Part shown: positions 1-10,155 of the stretch, in pieces
Layout: each line of letters begins with the position of its first letter
Position numbering within the stretch: position 1 is the stretch's first letter
Source: Mytilisepta virgata
Lineage: Eukaryota; Mollusca; Bivalvia; Mytilida; Mytilidae
DNA length: 64,000 bases
Direction: 5' to 3'
NCBI GenBank assembly: GCA_028015205.1
Contig: CM051514.1
Coordinates: forward strand, 23,204,150-23,268,149
Position numbers and translations under genes: made by a program
Notes under the pieces: model-generated
Database searches by the model: none
What the model saw: only the letters and a program-made list of their open reading frames with translations
Told to the model about the DNA's origin: nothing

Positions 1-19
1 TGAAAATTTGTCACTATTG

Positions 20-450
20 ATCGATACACATCTGTATCTCTCATAACGAAGCATTCTGTTAAGATTCGGTGAACATTTGATGAATAAAAATCACTGATTT
101 GTATATAAAAAATAACTTCACCCAAAATTATTTAAGGATTGACTGTAATTTTTTTTCAGTCTATGAAGAAATAACCTCTGTCACGTTGTGCACACTTAAT
201 AACCCGCACAGTAGAAAAGAAAATTTAGTCTATGGTATGATAGAGGAAAAACGTTGACCAATCAAATGATGCGTTACATCCAATATTAAATTATTGTCTG
301 ATATTTACCAAAATCAATATTTGTCTGTATCTCCCATAAAGACACATTGTATTAAAATTCGGTGAAGATTTGATGAGTAGAACCTGCAATTCTCAAAATG
401 ACGGATGTTTGTACAAAAACAAGTTTTTCACCGAAAATTATTGTCCGTGT
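20..450. repeat. Two-copy direct repeat upstream of the RecQ relic
   Basis: Two related segments lie about 285 bp apart (about 25-150 and 305-440). Both carry a block like CTGTATCTC.CATAA, then a TTCGGTGAA.ATTTGATGA block, then a long A/T stretch with TTCACC.AAAATTAT. The window begins inside this sequence, so more copies may lie to the left. No coding potential is seen. It sits where an intron of the RecQ-like gene would be. Confidence 0.55.
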
Positions 451-638
451 AGGTGTAAATACTGTACATGCACCATAGCCTTTATTATCCATTTCTTGGT
501 TTCAAAGGTTAAACCCTGAAGAGTTGCTATAGATATGGTGCAGATGATGTTTGGGGCCAATTTGTATTGTAACAATTTTTTCTAACGCTTGATTAATATT
601 TTTTATATTCAAAGTGTCTCACAATTATTTGTTTTTAG

Positions 639-1160
639 CATTTGTACAAGAGATAGGAAGATGTGGGAGGAATGGTAAGGATGCAAGAGCAACCCTTTTT
701 CAATAAAAAAGATATTGGTTCAAATGTTGCACATCTAGATGACCAAATGAAAATGTATTGCACAACTGAAGGTTGTAGAAGAAAAATGATACTGGAGTAC
801 TTTGGTTTTAAAATTGATGCAGAAATTAATCAACATAAATGTTGTGACAATTGTATGAAGAAATGTTCCTGTGATGTATGTAAATCAAAACAAACATCAC
901 AAATTAATAATGTAAATATGCCAGATGCTGTTAAAATTAATTTGAAGAAAATTAAAAGAAATGCTGTCAGAATACTTTTTCAGCAGAAAACAGATACGTC
1001 CAAAATACACCCCTGCCAGAAACAATCACAGGCCTCTCTAGCAGTTTAGCAGACAAACTTTCTTAAGATTATAATCATGTTGGAAAAAATGAATATCCAC
1101 TCTTGACAGAAAATTGTGCTACAAACATCTCTAAAATATTGTCAGCAGTAAAGTCTATGA
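639..1160 (+). pseudogene. RecQ-like DNA helicase exon, frameshifted (motif VI plus RQC zinc-binding region)
   Basis: An exon-like block follows a good splice acceptor (pyrimidine-rich tract ending TTTTTAG at 638). Its first frame reads QEIGRCGRNGKDARATLF, which matches helicase motif VI of RecQ-family 3'-5' DNA helicases. At the T-run near 693-699 the reading shifts to a second frame (about 700-990) that encodes CRRKMILEYFG followed by HKCCDNC and further CxC pairs, the cysteine pattern of the RecQ C-terminal zinc-binding region. Near 980-1010 the frame shifts back and continues as TGLSSSLADKL, a stop at 1064, then a protein-like stretch to about 1155. Two frame changes and a stop in an otherwise family-like sequence mean decay, or less likely sequence error. 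The ATPase motifs I-V would lie left of the window. The family assignment is firm; whether this was a host or element-borne helicase is unknown. Multi-copy RecQ-like genes are known in bivalves and cnidarians. Confidence 0.8.
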
Positions 1161-2356
1161 AAATCGAATCCATTTACTTCTCATAATTTCAATTCCAAAT
1201 ACATGTAGGTCCATACATATAAACTCGCCAAAAGTTTAGCAACACCTACCTGCAAAAAAGGTAGTTTTTCTTGTGATGTGATGACGTTAATATTGATATG
1301 AAGTTGCTTCATTTTTGTACGTTGGCTGTATCAGAAAAAATCACTGAAGAATGTTATTCACGCATTTTTCTCCTGTTGTATCATTACTTTATGAGAGTAA
1401 ATGGGATTCTATAATGATTTTTGGCTCTGGTGAGCAGTGGTAGTAACAAGATTGAAAATTTCAATTTCCAGTTAAAATCAATAAAAATCACTGAAAAAGG
1501 ACAAAGAAGTCCAAAAGAACCGCTATTTCAATATGGATGCAAAGTTTAATACATACATAAACCTACCAATCATTTTTACCTGCAAATGAGTTCCAAGAAG
1601 ATTGCTGTATACATTAATTTAAAATAATACTAAAAATTGCAGTCTTTCAAAATTGTCTAAAAAGGTCATGTGAGGTTCACTGTTACCTGTCGTAAAAAAA
1701 TACCTTTAATATCCTTGGAAGAAGAAAATTAATTCGGAAAAACAGTAATGCACAAAACAACTTTTCTAAGTAACATGCAACATCTATCAGAATCAGACAA
1801 TAAACTTGTATTTGGTGCATAGACAAAATACTGGTTGAACGCGGACAGTGCTGCAACAGGAGATTCTTTCAAATGAAATGTCCACTATTTTGTCGTTTTG
1901 TGCATAAATTTAGTTTTTTTTTACATACCAGTCATTGCAGTATAAACACAATATACGGACATTGTCAGGAATATAAAATTTATTCATACTTGCTGCGAGA
2001 CAGGAAAGGAAAGCTCGCCACAGGTATATAAACTATCAATAGGAATGGTATGACTAGATGAAAATGATCTTTTGTTTTTTTTCAATCCATTTTTTCACAT
2101 TGTACCCTTCTATTTTTTAAAGCAATTAATTTTGGAATTTTAATAAATGCATCATATGTCCTTCCCTCAGTATGCACAAATGCCTTTATGGATCTCATGT
2201 CCCCCATTAAGCGTTGTTCATCTTTTTCATAATTTTTTTTTATCTGCGTGTCTTTTTGCCCTTATAATGCTGCCAGCTTCAGTATCAAAATTTGTGGCAA
2301 TTTCATGTATTATGGGAAGAGCGGATGTTCTGTTTATTATGTTTTCTTGACCTTTA
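1161..2356. other. Spacer between convergent RecQ and DUF6589 relics
   Basis: AT-rich sequence with no open frame that resembles a protein, apart from a short low-quality frame around 2150-2470 that is antisense to the DUF6589 exon. I see no clear terminal repeats here. Confidence 0.5.
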
Positions 2357-2782
2357 TTAGAAAACATGCTTTATGTGCATCTTGTTTTCCTTTACATTCC
2401 ACTCTTGAATTAAGTCAGCAGGAACATGTGAATCTGGCTTTCCATGCAAATTCACAAAACAAGAACTGAATGTTTGACAGGCTTCCCTCATTCCAAAGAC
2501 AGAATATTGTTGGATAAGCATTCTAAGAATTTCTTTTGGATACTTTGCATTTATGCTATGCGCTTTGAGTTGAATCATCATCATTTTCAGAAGACCTAAA
2601 AACCTATCTCTATCAGAAAATTTTACGAGTTCTAGGAAGTATTTAAAAGTAAACCCAACTTCAAGACTAAAAAGGGCATAATCTTTTACTTTGTCAGGTT
2701 TTGACTGTGGTTTTAATCTTATTTCCATGAGAATTCTCAATACCTGGTCATGCGCCAAGCTAACTTCCATGAAATCTTGCAT
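2357..2782 (-). pseudogene. DUF6589-family C-terminal exon (decayed gene, 3' part)
   Basis: A 141-codon reverse-strand open frame. It has the layout of the C-terminal part of DUF6589 proteins: a leucine-rich helical stretch, then an NAKYPKEILRMLIQQ segment corresponding to the family's KYA-x-E-L block, and near the end CFVNLHGKPDSHVPADLIQEW, corresponding to the conserved VN-x-x-G-x-P-DL-x-x-E ending. In the upstream part of the same relic (4579-5639) the preceding domain blocks are present in the right order and strand, so this is its downstream exon across a ~1.8 kb intron-like gap. This exon has no internal stop, but the gene as a whole is broken. DUF6589 has no established function; it is widespread and multi-copy in invertebrate genomes, and a link to mobile DNA is plausible but unproven. 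Confidence 0.7.
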
Positions 2783-3239
2783 TCAAATGTCATCATCTTT
2801 AAAATATGAATGAAAATTATTACCATTTGAATATTCGAATGAGACTATTTTTCATTTAAATTACAGTGAAACCTGTCTAAAGTAGAATTTAAGAAGGTAA
2901 AAGTTATTGACGGGATAATTGCAAGACGTGGAGCAGAAACTGGTTACTCTTTCTGAGCAGCTATATACAGCTAATGTAAATCATATTATTTCTTTTTGAA
3001 TATTGACTATATTGTGCTATTCATTAGCTTTGTTTAGGTACTTTCTGCCACAACTGTTTTAAAGCTAGCTTAAAGCCCATGTAAGGCCAGAACAATTTTA
3101 TTTTAATCATCGTTTCCCTGAAAACCATTTTTAACAATGCGGGTGTCAAATTATGATGCATGATTCATATTTTTAAAGAAATTTCCCATTTTTTGCAAAA
3201 AATCCTAATTTGTGCTAAATTATAGGAACAAGCTGAATA

Positions 3240-3800
3240 AAGGTGTGTTTTTTCAGTAGGTGCAGGAATAATATTTTCATCAAAAATACATTTTGCACAA
3301 AACTGGTGAGGGTAAAAGACTTTCAATAAACACAAAACATATTAACAATGAAAAGGTCATGTTTTTTGCCCAATAAATATGAAATGAGGAATATTTGTAG
3401 AGGACCTCACAGACATAATTTGTACCATGTTACCAAACCCTTGCATTTGTAGTTTCAGAGGAGTTGATTTTTGAACTTTCAGCCAATCAGGAACAAGTAT
3501 GGTACATGGTGGCCATGTTTTGTAAGACCAAATACGGAATCTTTGTAGAGTACCTCACAACCACCATTTAAACCAAGTTGCAAATCATTTGCTCTTGAAG
3601 TTTCAGATGAGATGATTTTAAAACTTTCAGCCAATCAGAAACAAGAATTGCCCATTTTTCGTCCACACAAAACAGAAGAAAATTTTCGTAGAGGACCTTT
3701 AGTACATCATTCCTGCAAATTTTGATTCCAATTTTCCCAGCAGTTTCAGAGATGATCAAAATGGAAATGTTAACGTCAGACACAAATTGGCAATAGCTCA
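3240..3800. repeat. ~160 bp tandem repeat within the DUF6589 intron-like gap
   Basis: Three degenerate copies share a GTAGAGGACCT / GTAGAGTACCT block, a TTTCAGAGGAG / TTTCAGATGAG block and ACTTTCAGCCAATCAG. The spacing is about 150-165 bp. The same phrases (GTAGAGG, TTTCAGAGGAG, CCAATCA, GGCCATGTT) appear in the array at 18.6-19.6 kb, so the two are related. The array ends before the low-complexity T/G run at about 3918-3932. Confidence 0.6.
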
Positions 3801-4578
3801 CATGACCCTTTGGTGATCATGAACTACACAACTAAGAATCAAATTGGTGTGGCCTTAAGATCAAACAAACAATTCTGTGTTCATGTGGATATGAAAGCCA
3901 ATCTCTTAATTACTCTTTTTTTTGGGGGGGGGGGATATCTAGATGATACAGTAAACTTCTTGAAATTTTCGGTGTACATGTATGATGTACAAGAGCCTGA
4001 ACAGTTCTATGTTCAAAGTTACCCTGTTGGATTTAGAATGTATACCAAAAAAACATACTATACAGGATAATTTTAATTTGATTTCAACTTGTACAATGGT
4101 TTCTAAGGAGAGGCTGATATAATTTTGAAATTGTCTTAATGATCATTCAGACGCTAATTGATGGTAAAAGCTTACATGAACCTTTGGTCCAAGTGAGCTT
4201 TAAATTCCAATAACAACTAGAGTTAGCACTAAAAATTAGGGTAGGTAGGGCTAATTGAAACACAGATTTGTTTTTAACCTTGTGTCAAGTGGCATCTTTT
4301 AAATTTTGATGCATAGTGGATTTAATGACTATAAAATTATGAATGATAATCATATGAAGGTGCTGTGTATTATCATATGTTCTTTTCAAATTTATTCTTC
4401 TCTTGATATATAATGAAAGAATTTTTTTTCCATCTAAATAGGTTATAGTTTTTACACCAGAGTAAGAATACAGATGCAAAAATCAAAAGCTGATTTTCAA
4501 TTGTTCTTTTTTAAAATTATTTTATAGCCACCAAATAAACTAGCTACCAATATTATTGATATTGTTACAAACCATCAC
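3801..4578. other. AT-rich stretch between DUF6589 exons
   Basis: Nothing recognised apart from a T8G11-like homopolymer junction near 3918-3932. Open frames here are short and of random composition. Confidence 0.4.
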
Positions 4579-5639
4579 TTAAAAGTTGTTGCTGAATTTT
4601 CCCGACCATGCTGGGTATATGTACATGTCCACTATATTTCCAAATTGTTGGGATACCCATTCTTTCTGTTCTTCATTGTTTTCAAACAGTGGTGGTGCAT
4701 TCTTAGTCGGGGCATCATTTACATTTTCCATGCCAGAGTGGTCAATAACCGCCTCCACAGCCAATGCATTATGATCTTCCAAAACAAATCTTTTGTCAGC
4801 ATTATATGCCTTCATGATGTTAGGGTCTACAGTATTTCTGTTTATTCTTTCACACTCCCCCCGTAAGGTTCCCACCTGAAAAACACTCTTTTCATTCCAA
4901 AGTTCTGCAAATATTGCCTTTTCTAAGTAATTCATACCTAGATGAAAAATTCGAATGTGCATCTTCCAATATTGTTAAACCTATCTGATGGATTAAGGTT
5001 TCCTAACCTCAGCAGCATTGCACCTGTTAATCTCTCTCTCTCTCTAGTGAGTTGATCCCCTCCAATTTGAAATTTTGTGTTTGGATTAATACCAGACTCA
5101 GCAATAATTTCTTCACAAAGATTTTGGTACCAAGCAAGGATCTGTACATCATCTTGGTATTTCTGCTAATTAAATGGAAGGCAGGGTAGCGGTACAACCT
5201 TATTTTTATTGGCAAAATGGTTTGAGTCAGTGCATGTCGGACTTTTTTGGACTGATTCCATACAAAATCCTAAATGTGCTAATTTGTTGCAAGTCATATC
5301 AACAAGTAACTTTGATATGTCTTGCCTGATTATTGAATATTCTTCAGCATTCAACAGTATTTTATCTGTAGATAAATCATCAAATGCAATCTCTGGAGGT
5401 TCAGGCCTTGTAAGGAAGTAGTGGTCAGATATTAATGCTGTTGATGTAAATATGTGAACCATGTGCTTATGGTTATTCATGTTTTCATGGCTTGGTCTAA
5501 TACTAAGTTAAGGTTGTCACCAACAAATTTAACATATTTTCCTTCTTGCAAAGATTCCACAAATAGTTTGGGATACATTTTACCAATTTCATTGAAGAGT
5601 TTTAGTGTTACACAGTATGGGGAAGAAACGCCTAAACAT
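4579..5639 (-). pseudogene. DUF6589-family central exon(s), with frame breaks and a nonsense codon
   Basis: Read on the reverse strand, the block opens after a strong acceptor (ATTCTATTTCAG ending at 5640) and encodes KFVGDNLNLVLDQAMKT, the family's VGDN signature. A frame change near 5480 leads into HMVHIFTSTALISDHYF and about 80 further family-like residues. An in-frame TAG near 5166 precedes KYQDDVQILAWYQNL, and then IGGDQLTRER, the family's GDQLT motif. A (GA)n run at about 5033-5045 causes another shift; the next frame gives TGAMLLRLGNLNPSDRF, and a further shift near 4962 enters HLGMNYLEKAIFAELW and runs to about 4585. The blocks are in canonical order, so this is one gene with at least three frame breaks and one stop. 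Function of the family is unknown. Confidence 0.8.
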
Positions 5640-5791
5640 CTGAAATAGAATAATTAAAAGTCTTCATTAAACAATGCAAAGTTTGTATTATTCTTAAGTA
5701 TGGAAAGTTAATAAACTTGCTAAAACATGTTATTATATGGAATGTTTATATAACACATGTATTGTCAATCTTGTAAAATAACGGACTTTAC

Positions 5792-5857
5792 CAGTCTAAG
5801 CTTGCGGCAAAGTGTGGTTTTCCATCATTAAAGACCATTCTGTAAGCTCTTGTGTTT
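5792..5857 (-). pseudogene. Possible upstream exon of the DUF6589 relic
   Basis: On the reverse strand a short open segment encodes RAYRMVFNDGKPHFAASLDW and ends exactly at a donor-like GGTAAAG (5792-5786). It lies ~150 bp upstream of the acceptor of the VGDN exon. Joining the two with these exact sites gives a TGA at the junction, so either the true junction differs by a base or this is another lesion. The protein-like composition is the only other support. Confidence 0.35.
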
Positions 5858-5859
5858 TG

Positions 5860-6445
5860 TTAACTTATATACTGGTGATTTTGTGCTTTCTTTGTTACTT
5901 CACTCCATGTTAGTTGTTCCTCAAATAATACAGATCTACGTAATATAGATACAATGGATAAGCTTAAACTACTGTTGTGACGACTTTTTCCAATTACCTT
6001 TCCTTTCTTAATTATACCCTACTATGTATGAGTTTAAATTAACTTAATTCTCTATACTACTATTCAATTAGAGATATATATATAGTCACGTCGATGATTT
6101 TAATGGTAAATGAAAATTAATACAAAACCGTATGAACTTACAATATAAGGCATATGATTCAGAAATTTGTCCAGTATTGACAAAATAAATCATAGTCAAA
6201 ATAATTTTCCAGTAAAAAATAATGTTACTGAAAGAAAAAATAGTTTAAATCCACTCGATTTACACTTTTTATATTTTAAAAATATGTTAAAATATGCAGT
6301 GAAACAGATGAAATTGTCATAAACATCAAAATAACAATGTTCTAATTTTTTATTGAATTATATGAAATTGTCGGTAATAATCAAATAAGAAAAATAATGA
6401 TCTTTTCTCATTACTAAATTATATCAATGATAACACAAAGATTTA
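5860..6445. other. No recognised feature
   Basis: Very AT-rich sequence between the DUF6589 relic and the inverted tRNA-like pair. No open frame or repeat structure that I can name. Confidence 0.4.
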
Positions 6446-6447
6446 GA

Positions 6448-6735
6448 AAAAATTGAACGCCGAAACAGAGATTCGACCTATGTTTACAGGTGTTACTCTC
6501 AACTCATCCGAACCTTGCGGCTACCATCTTACACTATACAAACGTCGTTTTTAAATATATAAAGGCGAAAGCCTTATGTATATATTGTACCGTATCATAT
6601 TGATATATGTAAAAACGACATTTAGATATCATCCGATTGGTAGCCGAGAGGTTTCGTCGATGTGTTCTTGAACTATGACACATAAATTACTTCAAGGAGG
6701 GAGTTCGAACCCCAGTCGCGGCAAATAAAAATTTA
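6448..6735. mobile_element. Inverted (head-to-head) pair of tRNA-like SINE heads around a hairpin
   Basis: The forward copy has a box A-like TGGTAGCCGAGAGG at 6638-6651 and a box B-like GAGTTCGAACC at 6701-6711. The reverse copy has TGGTAGCCGCAAGG (complement of 6513-6526) and GGTCGAATCTC (complement of about 6469-6479). The leaders also match (ATATAT.TAAAAACGAC just upstream of each box A), as do the 3' sides (TTCGGCG / GTCGCGG followed by A/T). So each arm is ~130 bp and the arms point away from a centre that itself folds (AAGGC-GAA-AGCCTT with flanking TATATA, about 6556-6585). Acceptor-stem pairing is absent, so these are not tRNA genes. The box A to box B distance resembles that of tRNAs with a long variable arm. 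Confidence 0.6.
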
Positions 6736-7835
6736 CAAAAGTCTAAGGTAAGTTTTTTAAACTAATACCAGCTGTGAACAGAAATCAGTAAATTAGCCAA
6801 TTCAAACTTAATGAAATTAAGTACACAAAGGGAACAATTGAATATAATTTGATGACTTCATTTCAGTGACGGATTAAAGAAGCGTTGATTCTAGAAAAAG
6901 AAACCATGGCAAATGAATAGGCCGACGTCACAGCAGTGGTTTAAATGTGCCATATCAAACTCTACATATTTTAACTGAACAATATAAAGGTAAGTATTCT
7001 TTTACTATACCGATTGGCGATCAAAGGGAAATGATCCATTCAAACTGAAAAATGACATTAAATTATTTGAAAAATACAGGTAAATAACAATGTATTAACT
7101 TTGATTTGTTGGTTGATAGGATTGAGCTTCTTTTCGGTTTTGTCTGTATTTGTAGAGTTTCCCCTACTGAATGCACCTTGTTGTACGGTACCTTTGTTAT
7201 GACCTTCATTTCCCCTCATATAAATATATGAATCAAAGCAAATATTAATTACTTTCAAATGTTTTAAAAGTTTAAAACGTTTGTCACATTCATACATCTG
7301 GAGGTGGAAAATGGAACTTAAAAGTTAAATAAACTCTACAGTAAAACTTAAAAATATAAATCAATAACTACATTCATCAAAATATCAAAATCTTGAAATA
7401 TTATGATGAAAATCTCTCAGTACTAAACAAATCAGTTTCCTCGTCTTCAAAAACCCAGTCTCAAATTCACCAACACAAGAAATAATATTTTTTTCTGACA
7501 AACAACTTGCAACTAGAAAGTCTATAATTAAACCCATTTTTTTATACCTAATTAGACACAAAAAGACTTGTACATTGGTAACCTTGATCGAATTAATCAA
7601 GTTAACAAAAAACATAATTTAATCTAATTGTGCCAGCATAAGATATCATTCCAATACACAACAATTTCATTGATATCTTCAATTGATACCGAAATTCTTA
7701 ATTTATATTCAGAAAATATTTTTTAAAACACACATACACGAACGTTATTGTAAAATCTTATTACTCAAATAACATAACTGAATACTGTAACGCATCTCCC
7801 TTATATGATAACTTGATACAAGAAAAAACAATCAA

Positions 7836-7925
7836 AGGTTCTCTCCGAGCACTCTGGTTTCCTCCGCCAATAATTGTCCTCCATACTAAACCCAATTGCG
7901 CTGAACGTGGCGTAACAACATACAA
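7836..7925 (+). mobile_element. SINE family S1, 3' fragment
   Basis: GGTTCTCTCCGAGCACTC, then CCTCCGCCAATAATTG, then GCGCTGAACGTGGCGTAA follow the same order as the 3' half of the full-length copy at 59335-59605 (GGTGGTTCTCTCCGGGTACT, CCTCCACCAATAAAAACTGG, GTGCTGAAAACGGCGTAA). The tRNA-like head is missing. It lies just upstream of a LINE C-terminal relic. Confidence 0.6.
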
Positions 7926-8058
7926 GAGTGAACACACAAAAATGTCCCGCCTGTCGTGTATTTCTAATGAAAGTAAATGCTATATATCAGACATACATTA
8001 TAAATTTTAAGCTGTAAATTTCATCTATTACATATTCCATCTTTAAAAAATGAGAATA

Positions 8059-8496
8059 AACTTAAAATGCTTAGGTGGAAGTTACTGCACTTTATACTCC
8101 CTTGTAAAAAAAACTATTGTTCTCCTGGAAAATAACAGATTCACCACTGTGTAATATTTGTCAACAAGAGAAGGACTATACACTTTTTTCATAGACTGCA
8201 AATATTATGAAAGCTTTTTGCGTGAAATAAAATAACTTTTAAATAGAATTAAAATTAAAAACAACATTGTAAATTTGAAAAATCTAGTATTTGGATATAA
8301 AATCAACGATAAGAATTACTATGGGCTAAACTTTGTGTTAACAATGATACTGTTTTCAATATTCAAAGCTTACTATATTTCAAATCATAAGAGAGATTCA
8401 TTAAATGTGTTTAATCTTTTCAAAAGTGAAATTAAAAAACAGGTTTTCATAAAAACAAATGATCCTTTCATACAGAAATTAAGCATTATTATTTGA
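8059..8496 (+). pseudogene. LINE reverse transcriptase C-terminal end (zf-RVT-like), frameshifted
   Basis: The translated pieces read WKLLHFILPCK, then LLFSWKITDSPLCNICQQEK, then IDCKYYESFLREI, then LKNLVFGYKINDKNYYGLNF and a hydrophobic tail ending at 8496. This is the usual order at the C terminus of CR1/Jockey-type LINE polyproteins: the R-x-KLLH...W segment, the CxxC...C zinc finger, the LFG motif and the final helix. Frame changes occur at the A-run near 8107-8114 and near 8190, and a stop follows the zinc finger. The palm domain and endonuclease are not present in the window. It is a 5'-truncated dead copy; the clade assignment is approximate. Confidence 0.6.
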
Positions 8497-8519
8497 TTAC
8501 TATATTTTGTATAATGTTT

Positions 8520-9420
8520 TCATGCACACCTTACAATCCTTCCTTACACCAAATATAGTAGACCTATTGCATACAGTATTCGAAAAACAGGCCAAAACAC
8601 AAAAACTTACTATAACCACCGAACCATGAAAATGAGGTCAAGGTCAGATGACACCTGCCAGTTGGAAATGTACACCTTACAATCCTTCCATACACCAAAT
8701 ATAGTAGACCTATTGCATACAGTATTCGAAAAACAGGCCAAAACACAAAAACTTAACTATAACCACTGAACTATGAAACTGAGGTCAAGGTCAGATGACA
8801 CCTGCCAGTTGGACATGTACACCTTACAATCCTTCCATACACCAAATATAGTAGACCTATTGCATACAGTATTCGAAAAACAGGCCAAAACACAAAAACT
8901 TAACTATAACCACTGAACCATGAAAATGAGGTCAAGGTCAGATGACACCTGTCAGTTGGACATGACAATCCTTTCATACACCAAATATACTAGACCTAAT
9001 GCATACAGTATTCGAAAAATAGGCCAAAACACAAAAACTTAACTATAACCACTGAACCATGAAACTGTTGTTAAGGTCAGATACCACCTGTTTTAGTTGG
9101 ACATGTACACCTTACAATCTTTCCATACACCAAATATAGTAGACCTATTGCATACAGTATTCGAAAAACAAATCAAAACACAAAAACTTAACTATAACCA
9201 CTGGACCATGAAAATGATGTCAAGGTTAGATGACACCTGCCAGTTGGACAGGTACACCTTACAATCCTTCCATACACCAAATATACTAGACCTATTTCTT
9301 ATAGTATCAGAGATATGGACCTTACCACCAAAACTTAACCTTGTTCACTGATCCTTGAAATGGGGTCGAGGTCAATTGAAAACTGTCTGACGGGGATGAG
9401 GACCTTGTAAGGTACGCACA
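8520..9420. repeat. 146-147 bp tandem array
   Basis: About six copies of a unit containing ACACCTTACAATCCTTCC, ACCAAATATAGTAGACC, GTATTCGAAAAACAGGCC, CACTGAACCATGAAAATG and GAGGTCAAGGTCAGATGACA. Copy starts (ACCTTACAAT) fall near 8528, 8673, 8820, 8964 (shortened), 9109 and 9256. The last copy diverges from 9300. Copies 1-3 each contain AGGTCAAGGTCA at 8635, 8782 and 8929, exactly 147 bp apart. Open frames that run through it are by-products of the repeat. Confidence 0.85.
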
Positions 9421-9626
9421 TACAAATATAGTTATCCTATTACTCATAATAAGAGAGAAATTAACATTACAAAAAATCTTAACTTTTTTTTCAAGTAGTC
9501 ACTGAACCATGAAAATGAGGTCAAGGAGAATGTACATATGACAGACGGAAACTTCGTAACATAAGGCATCTACATACAAAGTATAAGCACCCAGGTCTTC
9601 CACCTTCTAAAATATAAAGCTTTTAA
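9421..9626. repeat. Diverged outlying copy of the 147 bp unit
   Basis: ACTGAACCATGAAAATGAGGTCAAGG at about 9500-9526 matches the core of the unit, but its flanks differ. It probably marks the edge of the same element. Confidence 0.5.
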
Positions 9627-9720
9627 GATGTTAGCTAACGCCGACGCCGCCGCCGCCGGCCGATCATTATCCCTATGTCGAGCTTTCTGTGACTTAAGTC
9701 GCAGGCTCGACAATAAAACT
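9627..9720. repeat. GC-rich module with a 35-nt cruciform
   Basis: ACGCCGACGCCGCCGCCG at about 9638-9658 stands out from the AT-rich surroundings. It is followed by a compound palindrome at 9677-9711: outer arms GTCGAGC / GCTCGAC enclosing CTGTGACTTAAGTCGCAG, itself a near-perfect palindrome around CTTAAG. This looks like the conserved end of a dispersed element, probably the terminus of the element carrying the 147 bp array. A short ORF running through it (alanine- and arginine-rich) is not convincing as a gene. Confidence 0.55.
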
Positions 9721-9782
9721 AAACCAAAACATCTGATAACATTGAAGGGTATGGTCATAATGAGCAGGACAAACAGACATTA

Positions 9783-10155
9783 TGATAATAACAAACGTTT
9801 GATTTTGAACGGCCATTCTGGTCTTGTTTCGTCTTATTTCATATTGATTTTCTGCACCACCATATTTTAAAGCAAAATCAAGATAAAAAGATCAAATCAA
9901 GATATCTTGCTCTCAAGATGGATCAAGACAAGTTTAGATCATTTCAGCAGAGGTAAAGTTACACATTGAATAATTCATCCTAAACTTTTATAAACTGGTC
10001 TCAGCCTGTCTTGATAGACTCCCAAGACAACATATCTTGTTTTGATCTCCTATCTTGACTTTTTGTTGTTGAAATCTCAGAACTTGTCAAAATCAAGACA
10101 ATCCAGATAAACCAAGATAGAAATGGTAGTTTAATATTTAAGTGTGTTACAAGTG
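9783..10155. mobile_element. CACTA-ended MITE, copy 1
   Basis: The left end (AACAAACGTTTGATTTTGAA, CATTCTGGTCTTG) and the complement of the right end (CACTTGTAACAC, ATTAAACTACCATTTC) match the ~45 bp terminal inverted repeats of the best copy at 40926-41282. The inside shares CAAGATATCTTGC, TTTCAGCAGAGG and the closing CAAGACA.TC.AGAT. It has no coding capacity. Confidence 0.7.

Noticed and set aside
6638..6722. Functional tRNA gene
   Set aside because: Boxes A and B are good but the acceptor stem does not pair and the T stem is poor; a mirrored copy lies next to it.
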